Numbered from the stretch's first letter, positions 11,648 through 26,472 are shown. The stretch is DNA of 64,000 nt from Arbacia lixula (GCA_963669155.1 OZ022580.1:19181736-19245735); one strand, 5' to 3'. The notes: generated by a model not told the origin, from the letters alone. Made by a program: numbers and translations.

Positions 11648-12466
11648 CTGTGAGTGTAATATTGTAAGCCATAGGACACATGTTATCTTTAAAAGAAAAC
11701 TACAACCGATGGATAGGCCTACATTTATATTAATTTAAGAGTAAACACTGATCAAATCACATGAATTGAAGTCTCATGAGCATCGATGTCTCATAAGAAA
11801 GTATGAGTGAGATATATCACTATAGCTGTTATATGATGAAACGGACAAATATATATCTTAGTATATGATATTGATACTACACCATCGCAGGGGGAAACTA
11901 CATCGATGTCTGGTAATGATGTAAATGCTGTTGCTTCGGTCTCTGTGCGGTGATATCGGACACATATTTTTTAAAGATAATTACGAACAATATATAGACC
12001 TATATTCACTTTTACATTAACCTAGGAGTAACGGTTTTTCGGGAGATTTTTACATATCATTTATCACTACTTAGAACAGAAGGCTCATCGAAACTTGTGT
12101 AGTAAATAACCATTAAATATAACATGGTATAACAGTTCCTCAAACTTACGTAATCTGTTCTTAAAGTTAAAGAAATGAATTTGAAATGATTATCCGTATT
12201 CTGCCGTTAAATCAAAACATGTTATACAGGAAAGCTTAAAAGCAAGTCAAGTAGACTGAGTATGGATCACTACCATGATTGCTCTTTACGAACCAGTAAT
12301 GTTGACATTAGAATAATCTATTTCGTCCTTTCCGGCAGTGTCTTATGCACAACATTTGACTATAAAGACTTTTTAAAGATTATGGTGGTACGGACATCTA
12401 ATCTATACATGTTACACGAGTAAGCTTTACCAGTAATAAAGAGATACCACTCCACTTATTACGAAC

Positions 12467-12706
12467 CAGTAATGGTGACTTGGAATTCTTGTTCCGCGCT
12501 ATTAGAGGAGTTGTCTACTGCGGTACAGACGACGTTTGTCACACCAAGAGGAAAGGTACTTCCCGAGGCCGGATTGCAGGTCACGGTAGGGGAGGAATCA
12601 CAGTTGTCCATAGCAGTGACGCTGAATGATACTACAGCATCGCAGGAGCCATCATCCGTAACTGCTGAGATGTTTTGCATGGCTGTGAATACCGGTGCCT
12701 CGTTAT
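12467..12706 (-). CDS. HYR exon 12
   Basis: Same domain. The intron below (11648-12466) is haplotype B with a hybrid marker, aaatataacatgg, that combines B and A bases. Confidence 0.9.
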
Positions 12707-13525
12707 CTGTGAGTGTAATATTGTAAGCCATAGGACACATGTTATCTTTAAAAGAAAACTACGAACGATGGATAGGCCTACATTTATATTAATTTAAGAG
12801 TAAACACTGATCAAATCACACGAATTAAAGTCTCATGAGCATCGATGTCTCATAAGAAAGTATGAGTGAGATATATCACTGTAGCTGTTATATGATGAAA
12901 CGGACAAATATATATCTTAGTATATGATATTGATACTACACCATCGCAGGGGGAAACTACATCGATGTCTGGTAATGATGTAAATGCTGTTGCTTCGGTC
13001 TCTGTGCGGTGATATCGGACACATATTTTTTTAAAGATAATTACGAACAATATATAGACCTATACTCACTTTTATATTAACCTAGGAGTAACGGTTTTTC
13101 GGGAGATTTTTACATATCATTTATCACTACTTAGAACAGAAGGCTCATCGAAACTTGTGTAGTAAATAACCATTGAATATTACATGGTATAACATTTCCT
13201 AAAACTTCGTAATCTCTTCTTAAAGTTAAAGAAATGAATTTGAAATGATTATCCATATTCTGCCGTTAAATCAAAACATGTTATACAGGAAAGCTTAAAA
13301 GCAATTTAAGTACACTAAGTATGGATCACTACCATGATTGCTCTTTACGAACCAGTAATGTTGACATTAGAATAATCTATTTCGTCCTTTCCGGCAGTGT
13401 CTTATGCACAACATTTGACTATAAAGACTTTTTAAAGATTATGGTGGTACGGACATCTAATCTATACATGTTACACGAGTAAGCTTTACGAGTAATAAAG
13501 AGATACCACTCCACTTATTACGAAC

Positions 13526-13765
13526 CAGTAATGGTGACTTGGAATTCTTGTTCCGCGCTATTAGAGGAGTTGTCTACTGCGGTACAGACGACGTTTGTCA
13601 CACCAAGAGGAAAGGTACTTCCCGAGGCCGGATTGCAGGTCACGGTAGGGGAGGAATCACAGTTGTCCATAGCAGTGACGCTGAATGATACTACAGCATC
13701 GCAGGAGCCATCATCCGTAACTGCTGAGATGTTTTGCATGGCTGTGAATACCGGTGCCTCGTTAT
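13526..13765 (-). CDS. HYR exon 13
   Basis: Same domain. The intron below (12707-13525) is haplotype A with a private base, gaattaaagtc near 12,823-12,833. Confidence 0.9.
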
Positions 13766-14584
13766 CTGTGAGTGTAATATTGTAAGCCATAGGACACATG
13801 TTATCTTTAAAAGAAAACTACAACCGATGGATAGGCCTACATTTATATTAATTTAAGAGTAAACACTGATCAAATCACATGAATTGAAGTCTCATGAGCA
13901 TCGATGTCTCATAAGAAAGTATGAGTGAGATATATCACTATAGCTGTTATATGATGAAACGGACAAATATATATCTTAGTATATGATATTGATACTACAC
14001 CATCGCAGGGGGAAACTACATCGATGTCTGGTAATGATGTAAATGCTGTTGCTTCGGTCTCTGTGCGGTGATATCGGACACATATTTTTTAAAGATAATT
14101 ACGAACAATATATAGACCTATATTCACTTTTACATTAACCTAGGAGTAACGGTTTTTCGGGAGATTTTTACATATCATTTATCACTACTTAGAACAGAAG
14201 GCTCATCGAAACTTGTGTAGTAAATAACCATTAAATATAACAAGGTATAACAGTTCCTCAAACTTACGTAATCTGTTCTTAAAGTTAAAGAAATGAATTT
14301 GAAATGATTATCCGTATTCTGCCGTTAAATCAAAACATGTTATACAGGAAAGCTTAAAAGCAAGTCAAGTAGACTGAGTATGGATCACTACCATGATTGC
14401 TCTTTACGAACCAGTAATGTTGACATTAGAATAATCTATTTCGTCCTTTCCGGCAGTGTCTTATGCACAACATTTGACTATAAAGACTTTTTAAAGATTA
14501 TGGTGGTACGGACATGTAATCTATACATGTTACACGAGTAAGCTTTACCAGTAATAAAGAGATACCACTCCACTTATTACGAAC

Positions 14585-14824
14585 CAGTAATGGTGACTTG
14601 GAATTCTTGTTCCGCGCTATTAGAGGAGTTGTCTACTGCGGTACAGACGACGTTTGTCACACCAAGAGGAAAGGTACTTCCCGAGGCCGGATTGCAGGTC
14701 ACGGTAGGGGAGGAATCACAGTTGTCCATAGCAGTGACGCTGAATGATACTACAGCATCGCAGGAGCCATCATCCGTAACTGCTGAGATGTTTTGCATGG
14801 CTGTGAATACCGGTGCCTCGTTAT
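14585..14824 (-). CDS. HYR exon 14
   Basis: Same domain. The intron below (13766-14584) is haplotype B. It ends the stretch (exons 3-15) in which A and B introns alternate strictly. Confidence 0.9.
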
Positions 14825-15643
14825 CTGTGAGTGTAATATTGTAAGCCATAGGACACATGTTATCTTTAAAAGAAAACTACGAACGATGGATAGGCCTACA
14901 TTTATATTAATTTAAGAGTAAACACTGATCAAATCACACGAATTGAAGTCTCATGAGCATCGATGTCTCATAAGAAAGTATGAGTGAGATATATCACTGT
15001 AGCTGTTATATGATGAAACGGACAAATATATATCTTAGTATATGATATTGATACTACACCATCGCAGGGGGAAACTACATCGATGTCTGGTAATGATGTA
15101 AATGCTGTTGCTTCGGTCTCTGTGCGGTGATATCGGACACATATTTTTTTAAAGATTATTACGAACAATATATAGACCTATACTCACTTTTATATTAACC
15201 TAGGAGTAACGGTTTTTCGGGAGATTTTTACATATCATTTATCACTACTTAGAACAGAAGGCTCATCGAAACTTGTGTAGTAAATAACCATTGAATATTA
15301 CATGGTATAACATTTCCTAAAACTTCGTAATCTCTTCTTAAAGTTAAAGAAATGAATTTGAAATGATTATCCATATTCTGCCGTTAAATCAAAACATGTT
15401 ATACAGGAAAGCTTAAAAGCAATTTAAGTACACTAAGTATGGATCACTACCATGATTGCTCTTTACGAACCAGTAATGTTGACATTAGAATAATCTATTT
15501 CGTCCTTTCCGGCAGTGTCTTATGCACAACATTTGACTATAAAGACTTTTTAAAGATTGTGGTGGTACGGACAAGTAATCTATACATGTTACACGAGTAA
15601 GCTTTACCAGTAATAAAGAGATACCACTCCACTTATTACGAAC

Positions 15644-15883
15644 CAGTAATGGTGACTTGGAATTCTTGTTCCGCGCTATTAGAGGAGTTGTCTACTGCGG
15701 TACAGACGACGTTTGTCACACCAAGAGGAAAGGTACTTCCCGAGGCCGGATTGCAGGTCACGGTAGGGGAGGAATCACAGTTGTCCATAGCAGTGACGCT
15801 GAATGATACTACAGCATCGCAGGAGCCATCATCCGTAACTGCTGAGATGTTTTGCATGGCTGTGAATACCGGTGCCTCGTTAT
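15644..15883 (-). CDS. HYR exon 15
   Basis: Same domain. The intron below (14825-15643) is haplotype A with aaagattatt, gattgtggtgg and ggacaagtaatc. The last marker is shared only with the intron below exon 18. Confidence 0.9.
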
Positions 15884-16702
15884 CTGTGAGTGTAATATTG
15901 TAAGCCATAGGACACATGTTATCTTTAAAAGAAAACTACGAACGATGGATAGACCTACATTTATATTAATTTAAGAGTAAACACTGATCAAATCACACGA
16001 ATTGAAGTCTCATGAGCATCGATGTCTCATAAGAAAGTATGAGTGAGATATATCACTGTAGCTGTTATATGATGAAACGGACAAATATATATCTTAGTAT
16101 ATGATATTGATACTACACCATCGCAGGGGGAAACTACATCGATGTCTGGTAATGATGTAAATGCTGTTGCTTCGGTCTCTGTGCGGTGATATCGGACACA
16201 TATTTTTTTAAAGATAATTACGAACAATATATAGACCTATACTCACTTTTATATTAACCTAGGAGTAACGGTTTTTCGGGAGATTTTTACATATCATTTA
16301 TCACTACTTAGAACAGAAGGCTCATCGAAACTTGTGTAGTAAATAACCATTGAATATTACATGGTATAACATTTCCTAAAACTTCGTAATCTCTTCTTAA
16401 AGTTAAAGAAATGAATTTGAAATGATTATCCATATTCTGCCGTTAAATCAAAACATGTTATACAGGAAAGCTTAAAAGCAATTTAAGTACACTAAGTATG
16501 GATCACTACCATGATTGCTCTTTACGAACCAGTAATGTTGACATTAGAATAATCTATTTCGTCCTTTCCGGCAGTGTCTTATGCACAACATTTGACTATA
16601 AAGACTTTTTAAAGATTATGGTGGTACGGACATGTAATCTATACATGTTACACGAGTAAGCTTTACCAGTAATAAAGAGATACCACTCCACTTATTACGA
16701 AC

Positions 16703-16942
16703 CAGTAATGGTGACTTGGAATTCTTGTTCCGCGCTATTAGAGGAGTTGTCTACTGCGGTACAGACGACGTTTGTCACACCAAGAGGAAAGGTACTTCCC
16801 GAGGCCGGATTGCAGGTCACGGTAGGGGAGGAATCACAGTTGTCCATAGCAGTGACGCTGAATGATACTACAGCATCGCAGGAGCCATCATCCGTAACTG
16901 CTGAGATGTTTTGCATGGCTGTGAATACCGGTGCCTCGTTAT
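16703..16942 (-). CDS. HYR exon 16
   Basis: Same domain. The intron below (15884-16702) is haplotype A with gatagacctac in place of gataggcctac, as below exon 19. Confidence 0.9.
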
Positions 16943-17761
16943 CTGTGAGTGTAATATTGTAAGCCATAGGACACATGTTATCTTTAAAAGAAAACTACGA
17001 ACGATGGATAGGCCTACATTTATATTAATTTAAGAGTAAACACTGATCAAATCACATGAATTGAAGTCTCATGAGCATCGATGTCTCATAAGAAAGTATG
17101 AGTGAGATATATCACTATAGCTGTTATATGATGAAACGGACAAATATATATCTTAGTATATGATATTGATACTACACCATCGCAGGGGGAAACTACATCG
17201 ATGTCTGGTAATGATGTAAATGCTGTTGCTTCGGTCTCTGTGCGGTGATATCGGACACATATTTTTTAAAGATAATTACGAACAATATATAGACCTATAT
17301 TCACTTTTACATTAACCTAGGAGTAACGGTTTTTCGGGAGATTTTTACATATCATTTATCACTACTTAGAACAGAAGGCTCATCGAAACTTGTGTAGTAA
17401 ATAACCATTAAATATAACAAGGTATAACAGTTCCTCAAACTTACGTAATCTGTTCTTAAAGTTAAAGAAATGAATTTGAAATGATTATCCGTATTCTGCC
17501 GTTAAATCAAAACATGTTATACAGGAAAGCTTAAAAGCAAGTCAAGTAGACTGAGTATGGATCACTACCATGATTGCTCTTTACGAACCAGTAATGTTGA
17601 CATTAGAATAATCTATTTCGTCCTTTCCGGCAGTGTCTTATGCACAACATTTGACTATAAAGACTTTTTAAAGATTATGGTGGTACGGACATGTAATCTA
17701 TACATGTTACACGAGTAAGCTTTACCAGTAATAAAGAGATTCCACTCCACTTATTACGAAC

Positions 17762-18001
17762 CAGTAATGGTGACTTGGAATTCTTGTTCCGCGCTATTAG
17801 AGGAGTTGTCTACTGCGGTACAGACGACGTTTGTCACACCAAGAGGAAAGGTACTTCCCGAGGCCGGATTGCAGGTCACGGTAGGGGAGGAATCACAGTT
17901 GTCCATAGCAGTGACGCTGAATGATACTACAGCATCGCAGGAGCCATCATCCGTAACTGCTGAGATGTTTTGCATGGCTGTGAATACCGGTGCCTCGTTA
18001 T
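17762..18001 (-). CDS. HYR exon 17
   Basis: Same domain. The intron below (16943-17761) starts with A markers (actacgaacg) and turns to haplotype B by cacatgaatt. Private base: gagattccact near 17,737. Confidence 0.9.
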
Positions 18002-18820
18002 CTGTGAGTGTAATATTGTAAGCCATAGGACACATGTTATCTTTAAAAGAAAACTACGAACGATGGATAGGCCTACATTAATATTAATTTAAGAGTAAAC
18101 ACTGATCAAATCACACGAATTGAAGTCTCATGAGCATCGATGTCTCATAAGAAAGTATGAGTGAGATATATCACTGTAGCTGTTATATGATGAAACGGAC
18201 AAATATATATCTTAGTATATGATATTGATACTACACCATCGCAGGGGGAAACTACATCGATGTCTGGTAATGATGTAAATGCTGTTGCTTCGGTCTCTGT
18301 GCGGTGATATCGGACACATATTTTTTTAAAGATTATTACGAACAATATATAGACCTATACTCACTTTTATATTAACCTAGGAGTAACGGTTTTTCGGGAG
18401 ATTTTTACATATCATTTATCACTACTTAGAACAGAAGGCTCATCGAAACTTGTGTAGTAAATAACCATTGAATATTACATGGTATAACATTTCCTAAAAC
18501 TTCGTAATCTCTTCTTAAAGTTAAAGAAATGAATTTGAAATGATTATCCATATTCTGCCGTTAAATCAAAACATGTTATACAGGAAAGCTTAAAAGCAAT
18601 TTAAGTACACTAAGTATGGATCACTACCATGATTGCTCTTTACGAACCAGTAATGTTGACATTAGAATAATCTATTTCGTCCTTTCCGGCAGTGTCTTAT
18701 GCACAACATTTGACTATAAAGACTTTTTAAAGATTGTGGTGGTACGGACAAGTAATCTATACATGTTACACGAGTAAGCTTTACCAGTAATAAAGAGATA
18801 CCACTCCACTTATTACGAAC

Positions 18821-19060
18821 CAGTAATGGTGACTTGGAATTCTTGTTCCGCGCTATTAGAGGAGTTGTCTACTGCGGTACAGACGACGTTTGTCACACCA
18901 AGAGGAAAGGTACTTCCCGAGGCCGGATTGCAGGTCACGGTAGGGGAGGAATCACAGTTGTCCATAGCAGTGACGCTGAATGATACTACAGCATCGCAGG
19001 AGCCATCATCCGTAACTGCTGAGATGTTTTGCATGGCTGTGAATACCGGTGCCTCGTTAT
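18821..19060 (-). CDS. HYR exon 18
   Basis: Same domain. The intron below (18002-18820) repeats the one below exon 15, 3,177 bp away, including ggacaagtaatc. Private base: cattaatatt near 18,076. Confidence 0.9.
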
Positions 19061-19879
19061 CTGTGAGTGTAATATTGTAAGCCATAGGACACATGTTATC
19101 TTTAAAAGAAAACTACGAACGATGGATAGACCTACATTTATATTAATTTAAGAGTAAACACTGATCAAATCACACGAATTGAAGTCTCATGAGCATCGAT
19201 GTCTCATAAGAAAGTATGAGTGAGATATATCACTGTAGCTGTTATATGATGAAACGGACAAATATATATCTTAGTATATGATATTGATACTACACCATCG
19301 CAGGGGGAAACTACATCGATGTCTGGTAATGATGTAAATGCTGTTGCTTCGGTCTCTGTGCGGTGATATCGGACACATATTTTTTTAAAGATAATTACGA
19401 ACAATATATAGACCTATACTCACTTTTATATTAACCTAGGAGTAACGGTTTTTCGGGAGATTTTTACATATCATTTATCACTACTTAGAACAGAAGGCTC
19501 ATCGAAACTTGTGTAGTAAATAACCATTGAATATTACATGGTATAACATTTCCTAAAACTTCGTAATCTCTTCTTAAAGTTAAAGAAATGAATTTGAAAT
19601 GATTATCCATATTCTGCCGTTAAATCAAAACATGTTATACAGGAAAGCTTAAAAGCAATTTAAGTACACTAAGTATGGATCACTACCATGATTGCTCTTT
19701 ACGAACCAGTAATGTTGACATTAGAATAATCTATTTCGTCCTTTCCGGCAGTGTCTTATGCACAACATTTGACTATAAAGACTTTTTAAAGATTATGGTG
19801 GTACGGACATGTAATCTATACATGTTACACGAGTAAGCTTTACGAGTAATAAAGAGATACCACTCCACTTATTACGAAC

Positions 19880-20119
19880 CAGTAATGGTGACTTGGAATT
19901 CTTGTTCCGCGCTATTAGAGGAGTTGTCTACTGCGGTACAGACGACGTTTGTCACACCAAGAGGAAAGGTACTTCCCGAGGCCGGATTGCAGGTCACGGT
20001 AGGGGAGGAATCACAGTTGTCCATAGCAGTGACGCTGAATGATACTACAGCATCGCAGGAGCCATCATCCGTAACTGCTGAGATGTTTTGCATGGCTGTG
20101 AATACCGGTGCCTCGTTAT
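19880..20119 (-). CDS. HYR exon 19
   Basis: Same domain. The intron below (19061-19879) repeats the one below exon 16, including gatagacctac. Confidence 0.9.
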
Positions 20120-20938
20120 CTGTGAGTGTAATATTGTAAGCCATAGGACACATGTTATCTTTAAAAGAAAACTACAACCGATGGATAGACCTACATTTAT
20201 ATTAATTTAAGAGTAAACACTGATCAAATCACATGAATTGAAGTCTCATGAGCATCGATGTCTCATAAGAAAGTATTTGTGAGATATATCACTGTAGCTG
20301 TTATATGATGAAACGGACAAATATATATCTTAGTATATGATATTGATACTACACCATCGCAGGGGGAAACTACATCGATGTCTGGTAATGATGTAAATGC
20401 TGTTGCTTCGGTCTCTGTGCGGTGATATCGGACACATATTTTTTTAAAGATAATTACGAACAATATATAGACCTATACTCACTTTTATATTAACCTAGGA
20501 GTAACGGTTTTTCGGGAGATTTTTACATATCATTTATCACTACTTAGAACAGAAGGCTCATCGAAACTTGTGTAGTAAATAACCATTGAATATTACATGG
20601 TATAACATTTCCTAAAACTTCGTAATCTCTTCTTAAAGTTAAAGAAATGAATTTGAAATGATTATCCATATTCTGCCGTTAAATCAAAACATGTTATACA
20701 GGAAAGCTTAAAAGCAATTTAAGTACACTAAGTATGGATCACTACCATGATTGCTCTTTACGAACCAGTAATGTTGACATTAGAATAATCTATTTCGTCC
20801 TTTCCGGCAGTGTCTTATGCACAACATTTGACTATAAAGACTTTTTAAAGATTATGGTGGTACGGACATCTAATCTATACATGTTACACGAGTAAGCTTT
20901 ACGAGTAATAAAGAGATACCACTCCACTTATTACGAAC

Positions 20939-21178
20939 CAGTAATGGTGACTTGGAATTCTTGTTCCGCGCTATTAGAGGAGTTGTCTACTGCGGTACAG
21001 ACGACGTTTGTCACACCAAGAGGAAAGGTACTTCCCGAGGCCGGATTGCAGGTCACGGTAGGGGAGGAATCACAGTTGTCCATAGCAGTGACGCTGAATG
21101 ATACTACAGCATCGCAGGAGCCATCATCCGTAACTGCTGAGATGTTTTGCATGGCTGTGAATACCGGTGCCTCGTTAT
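20939..21178 (-). CDS. HYR exon 20
   Basis: Same domain. The intron below (20120-20938) is a hybrid: B markers up to agtatttgtgag (about 20,272), then A markers from cactgtagc onward. Confidence 0.9.
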
Positions 21179-21997
21179 CTGTGAGTGTAATATTGTAAGC
21201 CATAGGACACATGTTATCTTTAAAAGAAAACTACAACCGATGGATAGACCTACATTTATATTAATTTAAGAGTAAACACTGATCAAATCACATGAATTGA
21301 AGTCTCATGAGCATCGATGTCTCATAAGAAAGTATTTGTGAGATATATCACTATAGCTGTTATATGATGAAACGGACAAATATATATCTTAGTATATTAT
21401 ATTGATACTACACCATCGCAGGGGGAAACTACATCGATGTTTGGTAATGATGTAAATGCTGTTGCTTCGGTCTCTGTGCGGTGATATCGGACACATATTT
21501 TTTAAAGATAATTACGAACAATATATAGACCTATATTCACTTTTACATTAACCTAGGAGTAACGGTTTTTCGGGAGATTTTTACATATCATTTATCACTA
21601 CTTAGAACAGAAGGCTCATCGAAACTTGTGTAGTAAATAACCATTAAATATAACAAGGTATAACAGTTCCTCAAACTTACGTAATCTGTTCTTAAAGTTA
21701 AAGAAATGAATTTGAAATGATTATCCGTATTCTGCCGTTAAATCAAAACATGTTATACAGGAAAGCTTAAAAGCAAGTCAAGTAGACTGAGTATGGATCA
21801 CTACCATGATTGCTCTTTACGAACCAGTAATGTTGACATTAGAATAATCTATTTCGTCCTTTCCGGCAGTGTCTTATGCACAACATTTGACTATAAAGAC
21901 TTTTTAAAGATTATGGTGGTACGGACATGTAATCTATACATGTTACACGAGTAAGCTTTACGAGTAATAAAGAGATACCACTCCACTTATTACGAAC

Positions 21998-22237
21998 CAG
22001 TAATGGTGACTTGGAATTCTTGTTCCGCGCTATTAGAGGAGTTGTCTACTGCGGTACAGACGACGTTTGTCACACCAAGAGGAAAGGTACTTCCCGAGGC
22101 CGGATTGCAGGTCACGGTAGGGGAGGAATCACAGTTGTCCATAGCAGTGACGCTGAATGATACTACAGCATCGCAGGAGCCATCATCCGTAACTGCTGAG
22201 ATGTTTTGCATGGCTGTGAATACCGGTGCCTCGTTAT
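21998..22237 (-). CDS. HYR exon 21
   Basis: Same domain. The intron below (21179-21997) is a B sub-type with gatagacctac, agtatttgtg, atattatattg and atgtttggtaatg. The same sub-type recurs below exons 23, 35, 39, 44 and 55. Confidence 0.9.
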
Positions 22238-23056
22238 CTGTGAGTGTAATATTGTAAGCCATAGGACACATGTTATCTTTAAAAGAAAACTACGAACGAT
22301 GGATAGGCCTACATTTATATTAATTTAAGAGTAAACACTGATCAAATCACACGAATTGAAGTCTCATGAGCATCGATGTCTCATAAGAAAGTATTTGTGA
22401 GATATATCACTGTAGCTGTTATATGATGAAACGGACAAATATATATCTTAGTATATGATATTGATACTACACCATCGCAGGGGGAAACTACATCGATGTC
22501 TGGTAATGATGTAAATGCTGTTGCTTCGGTCTCTGTGCGGTGATATCGGACACATATTTTTTTAAAGATAATTACGAACAATATATAGACCTATACTCAC
22601 TTTTATATTAACCTAGGAGTAACGGTTTTTCGGGAGATTTTTACATATCATTTATCACTACTTAGAACAGAAGGCTCATCGAAACTTGTGTAGTAAATAA
22701 CCATTGAATATTACATGGTATAACATTTCCTAAAACTTCGTAATCTCTTCTTAAAGTTAAAGAAATGAATTTGAAATGATTATCCATATTCTGCCGTTAA
22801 ATCAAAACATGTTATACAGGAAAGCTTAAAAGCAATTTAAGTACACTAAGTATGGATCACTACCATGATTGCTCTTTACGAACCAGTAATGTTGACATTA
22901 GAATAATCTATTTCGTCCTTTCCGGCAGTGTCTTATGCACAACATTTGACTATAAAGACTTTTTAAAGATTATGGTGGTACGGACATGTAATCTATACAT
23001 GTTACACGAGTAAGCTTTACGAGTAATAAAGAGATACCACTCCACTTATTACGAAC

Positions 23057-23296
23057 CAGTAATGGTGACTTGGAATTCTTGTTCCGCGCTATTAGAGGAG
23101 TTGTCTACTGCGGTACAGACGACGTTTGTCACACCAAGAGGAAAGGTACTTCCCGAGGCCGGATTGCAGGTCACGGTAGGGGAGGAATCACAGTTGTCCA
23201 TAGCAGTGACGCTGAATGATACTACAGCATCGCAGGAGCCATCATCCGTAACTGCTGAGATGTTTTGCATGGCTGTGAATACCGGTGCCTCGTTAT
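23057..23296 (-). CDS. HYR exon 22
   Basis: Same domain. The intron below (22238-23056) is haplotype A except for agtatttgtg, which otherwise goes with B introns. Confidence 0.9.
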
Positions 23297-24115
23297 CTGT
23301 GAGTGTAATATTGTAAGCCATAGGACACATGTTATCTTTAAAAGAAAACTACAACCGATGGATAGACCTACATTTATATTAATTTAAGAGTAAACACTGA
23401 TCAAATCACATGAATTGAAGTCTCATGAGCATCGATGTCTCATAAGAAAGTATTTGTGAGATATATCACTATAGCTGTTATATGATGAAACGGACAAATA
23501 TATATCTTAGTATATTATATTGATACTACACCATCGCAGGGGGAAACTACATCGATGTTTGGTAATGATGTAAATGCTGTTGCTTCGGTCTCTGTGCGGT
23601 GATATCGGACACATATTTTTTAAAGATAATTACGAACAATATATAGACCTATATTCACTTTTACATTAACCTAGGAGTAACGGTTTTTCGGGAGATTTTT
23701 ACATATCATTTATCACTACTTAGAACAGAAGGCTCATCGAAACTTGTGTAGTAAATAACCATTAAATATAACAAGGTATAACAGTTCCTCAAACTTACGT
23801 AATCTGTTCTTAAAGTTAAAGAAATGAATTTGAAATGATTATCCGTATTCTGCCGTTAAATCAAAACATGTTATACAGGAAAGCTTAAAAGCAAGTCAAG
23901 TAGACTGAGTATGGATCACTACCATGATTGCTCTTTACGAACCAGTAATGTTGACATTAGAATAATCTATTTCGTCCTTTCCGGCAGTGTCTTATGCACA
24001 ACATTTGACTATAAAGACTTTTTAAAGATTATGGTGGTACGGACATGTAATCTATACATGTTACACGAGTAAGCTTTACGAGTAATAAAGAGATACCACT
24101 CCACTTATTACGAAC

Positions 24116-24355
24116 CAGTAATGGTGACTTGGAATTCTTGTTCCGCGCTATTAGAGGAGTTGTCTACTGCGGTACAGACGACGTTTGTCACACCAAGAGG
24201 AAAGGTACTTCCCGAGGCCGGATTGCAGGTCACGGTAGGGGAGGAATCACAGTTGTCCATAGCAGTGACGCTGAATGATACTACAGCATCGCAGGAGCCA
24301 TCATCCGTAACTGCTGAGATGTTTTGCATGGCTGTGAATACCGGTGCCTCGTTAT
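24116..24355 (-). CDS. HYR exon 23
   Basis: Same domain. The intron below (23297-24115) repeats the B sub-type found below exon 21, 2,118 bp away. Confidence 0.9.
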
Positions 24356-25174
24356 CTGTGAGTGTAATATTGTAAGCCATAGGACACATGTTATCTTTAA
24401 AAGAAAACTACGAACGATGGATAGGCCTACATTTATATTAATTTAAGAGTAAACACTGATCAAATCACACGAATTGAAGTCTCATGAGCATCGATGTCTC
24501 ATAAGAAAGTATGAGTGAGATATATCACTGTAGCTGTTATATGATGAAACGGACAAATATATATCTTAGTATATGATATTGATACTACACCATCGCAGGG
24601 GGAAACTACATCGATGTCTGGTAATGATGTAAATGCTGTTGCTTCGGTCTCTGTGCGGTGATATCGGACACATATTTTTTTAAAGATTATTACGAACAAT
24701 ATATAGACCTATACTCACTTTTATATTAACCTAGGAGTAACGGTTTTTCGGGAGATTTTTACATATCATTTATCACTACTTAGAACAGAAGGCTCATCGA
24801 AACTTGTGTAGTAAATAACCATTGAATATTACATGGTATAACATTTCCTAAGACTTCGTAATCTCTTCTTAAAGTTAAAGAAATGAATTTGAAATGATTA
24901 TCCATATTCTGCCGTTAAATCAAAACATGTTATACAGGAAAGCTTAAAAGCAATTTAAGTACACTAAGTATGGATCATTACCATGATTGCTCTTTACGAA
25001 CCAGTAATGTTGACATTAGAATAATCTATTTCGTCCTTTCCGGCAGTGTCTTATGCACAACATTTGACTATAAAGACTTTCTAAAGATTATGGTGGTACG
25101 GACATGTAATCTATACATGTTACACGAGTTAGCTTTACCAGTAATAAAGAGATACCACTCCACTTATTACGAAC

Positions 25175-25414
25175 CAGTAATGGTGACTTGGAATTCTTGT
25201 TCCGCGCTATTAGAGGAGTTGTCTACTGCGGTACAGACGACGTTTGTCACACCAAGAGGAAAGGTACTTCCCGAGGCCGGATTGCAGGTCACGGTAGGGG
25301 AGGAATCACAGTTGTCCATAGCAGTGACGCTGAATGATACTACAGCATCGCAGGAGCCATCATCCGTAACTGCTGAGATGTTTTGCATGGCTGTGAATAC
25401 CGGTGCCTCGTTAT
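25175..25414 (-). CDS. HYR exon 24
   Basis: Same domain. The intron below (24356-25174) is haplotype A with ggatcattacc and gagttagc, and private bases cctaagacttc and gactttctaaag. These remove plus-strand stops and leave a chance plus-strand frame at 24,970-25,434. Confidence 0.9.
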
Positions 25415-26232
25415 CTGTGAGTGTAATATTGTAAGCCATAGGACACATGTTATCTTTAAAAGAAAACTACGAACGATGGATAGGCCTACATTTATATTAA
25501 TTTAAGAGTAAACACTGATCAAATCACACGAATTGAAGTCTCATGAGCATCGATGTCTCATAAGAAAGTATGAGTGAGATATATCACTGTAGCTGTTATA
25601 TGATGAAACGGACAAATATATATCTTAGTATATGATATTGATACTACACCATCGCAGGGGGAAACTACATCGATGTCTGGTAATGATGTAAATGCTGTTG
25701 CTTCGGTCTCTGTGCGGTGATATCGGACACATAATTTTTAAAGATTATTACGAACAATATATAGACCTATACTCACTTTTATATTAACCTAGGAGTAACG
25801 GTTTTTCGGGAGATTTTTACATATCATTTATCACTACTTAGAACAAAAGGCTCATCGAAACTTGTGTAGTAAATAACCATTGAATATTACATGGTATAAC
25901 ATTTCCTAAAACTTCGTAATCTCTTCTTAAAGTTAAAGAAATGAATTTGAAATGATTATCCATATTCTGCCGTTAAATCAAAACATGTTATACAGGAAAG
26001 CTTAAAAGCAATTTAAGTACACTAAGTATGGATCACTACCATGATTGCTCTTTACGAACCAGTAATGTTGACATTAGAATAATCTATTTCGTCCTTTCCG
26101 GCAGTGTCTTATGCACAACATTTGACTATAAAGACTTTTTAAAGATTATGGTGGTACGGACATGTAATCTATACATGTTACACGAGTAAGCTTTACCAGT
26201 AATAAAGAGATACCACTCCACTTATTACGAAC

Positions 26233-26472
26233 CAGTAATGGTGACTTGGAATTCTTGTTCCGCGCTATTAGAGGAGTTGTCTACTGCGGTACAGACGACG
26301 TTTGTCACACCAAGAGGAAAGGTACTTCCCGAGGCCGGATTGCAGGTCACGGTAGGGGAGGAATCACAGTTGTCCATAGCAGTGACGCTGAATGATACTA
26401 CAGCATCGCAGGAGCCATCATCCGTAACTGCTGAGATGTTTTGCATGGCTGTGAATACCGGTGCCTCGTTAT
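26233..26472 (-). CDS. HYR exon 25
   Basis: Same domain. The intron below (25415-26232, 818 bp) is haplotype A with the shortened cataatttttaaagattat and a private gaacaaaagg, shared only with the intron below exon 26. Confidence 0.9.

Larger units (their letters stand above)
14825..19879. repeat. Three-unit duplication, units 15-16 copied at 18-19
   Basis: The pair ggacaagtaatc then gatagacctac occurs at exons 15-16 and again at exons 18-19, 3,177 bp apart. Confidence 0.75.
20120..24115. repeat. Two-unit duplication
   Basis: The introns below exons 21 and 23 share agtatttgtg, atattatattg and atgtttggtaatg at a distance of 2,118 bp. The intervening A-type introns (20 and 22) both carry agtatttgtg. 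Confidence 0.72.

Noticed and set aside
24970-25434. Longer plus-strand frame of 154 codons at five units (exons 24, 36, 37, 42, 45), and one of 114 codons at exon 39
   Set aside because: These arise where single intron changes (gagttagc, gagcaagc) remove a plus-strand stop. They join intron to the complement of the exon, occur in only a few units and have no recognisable content.
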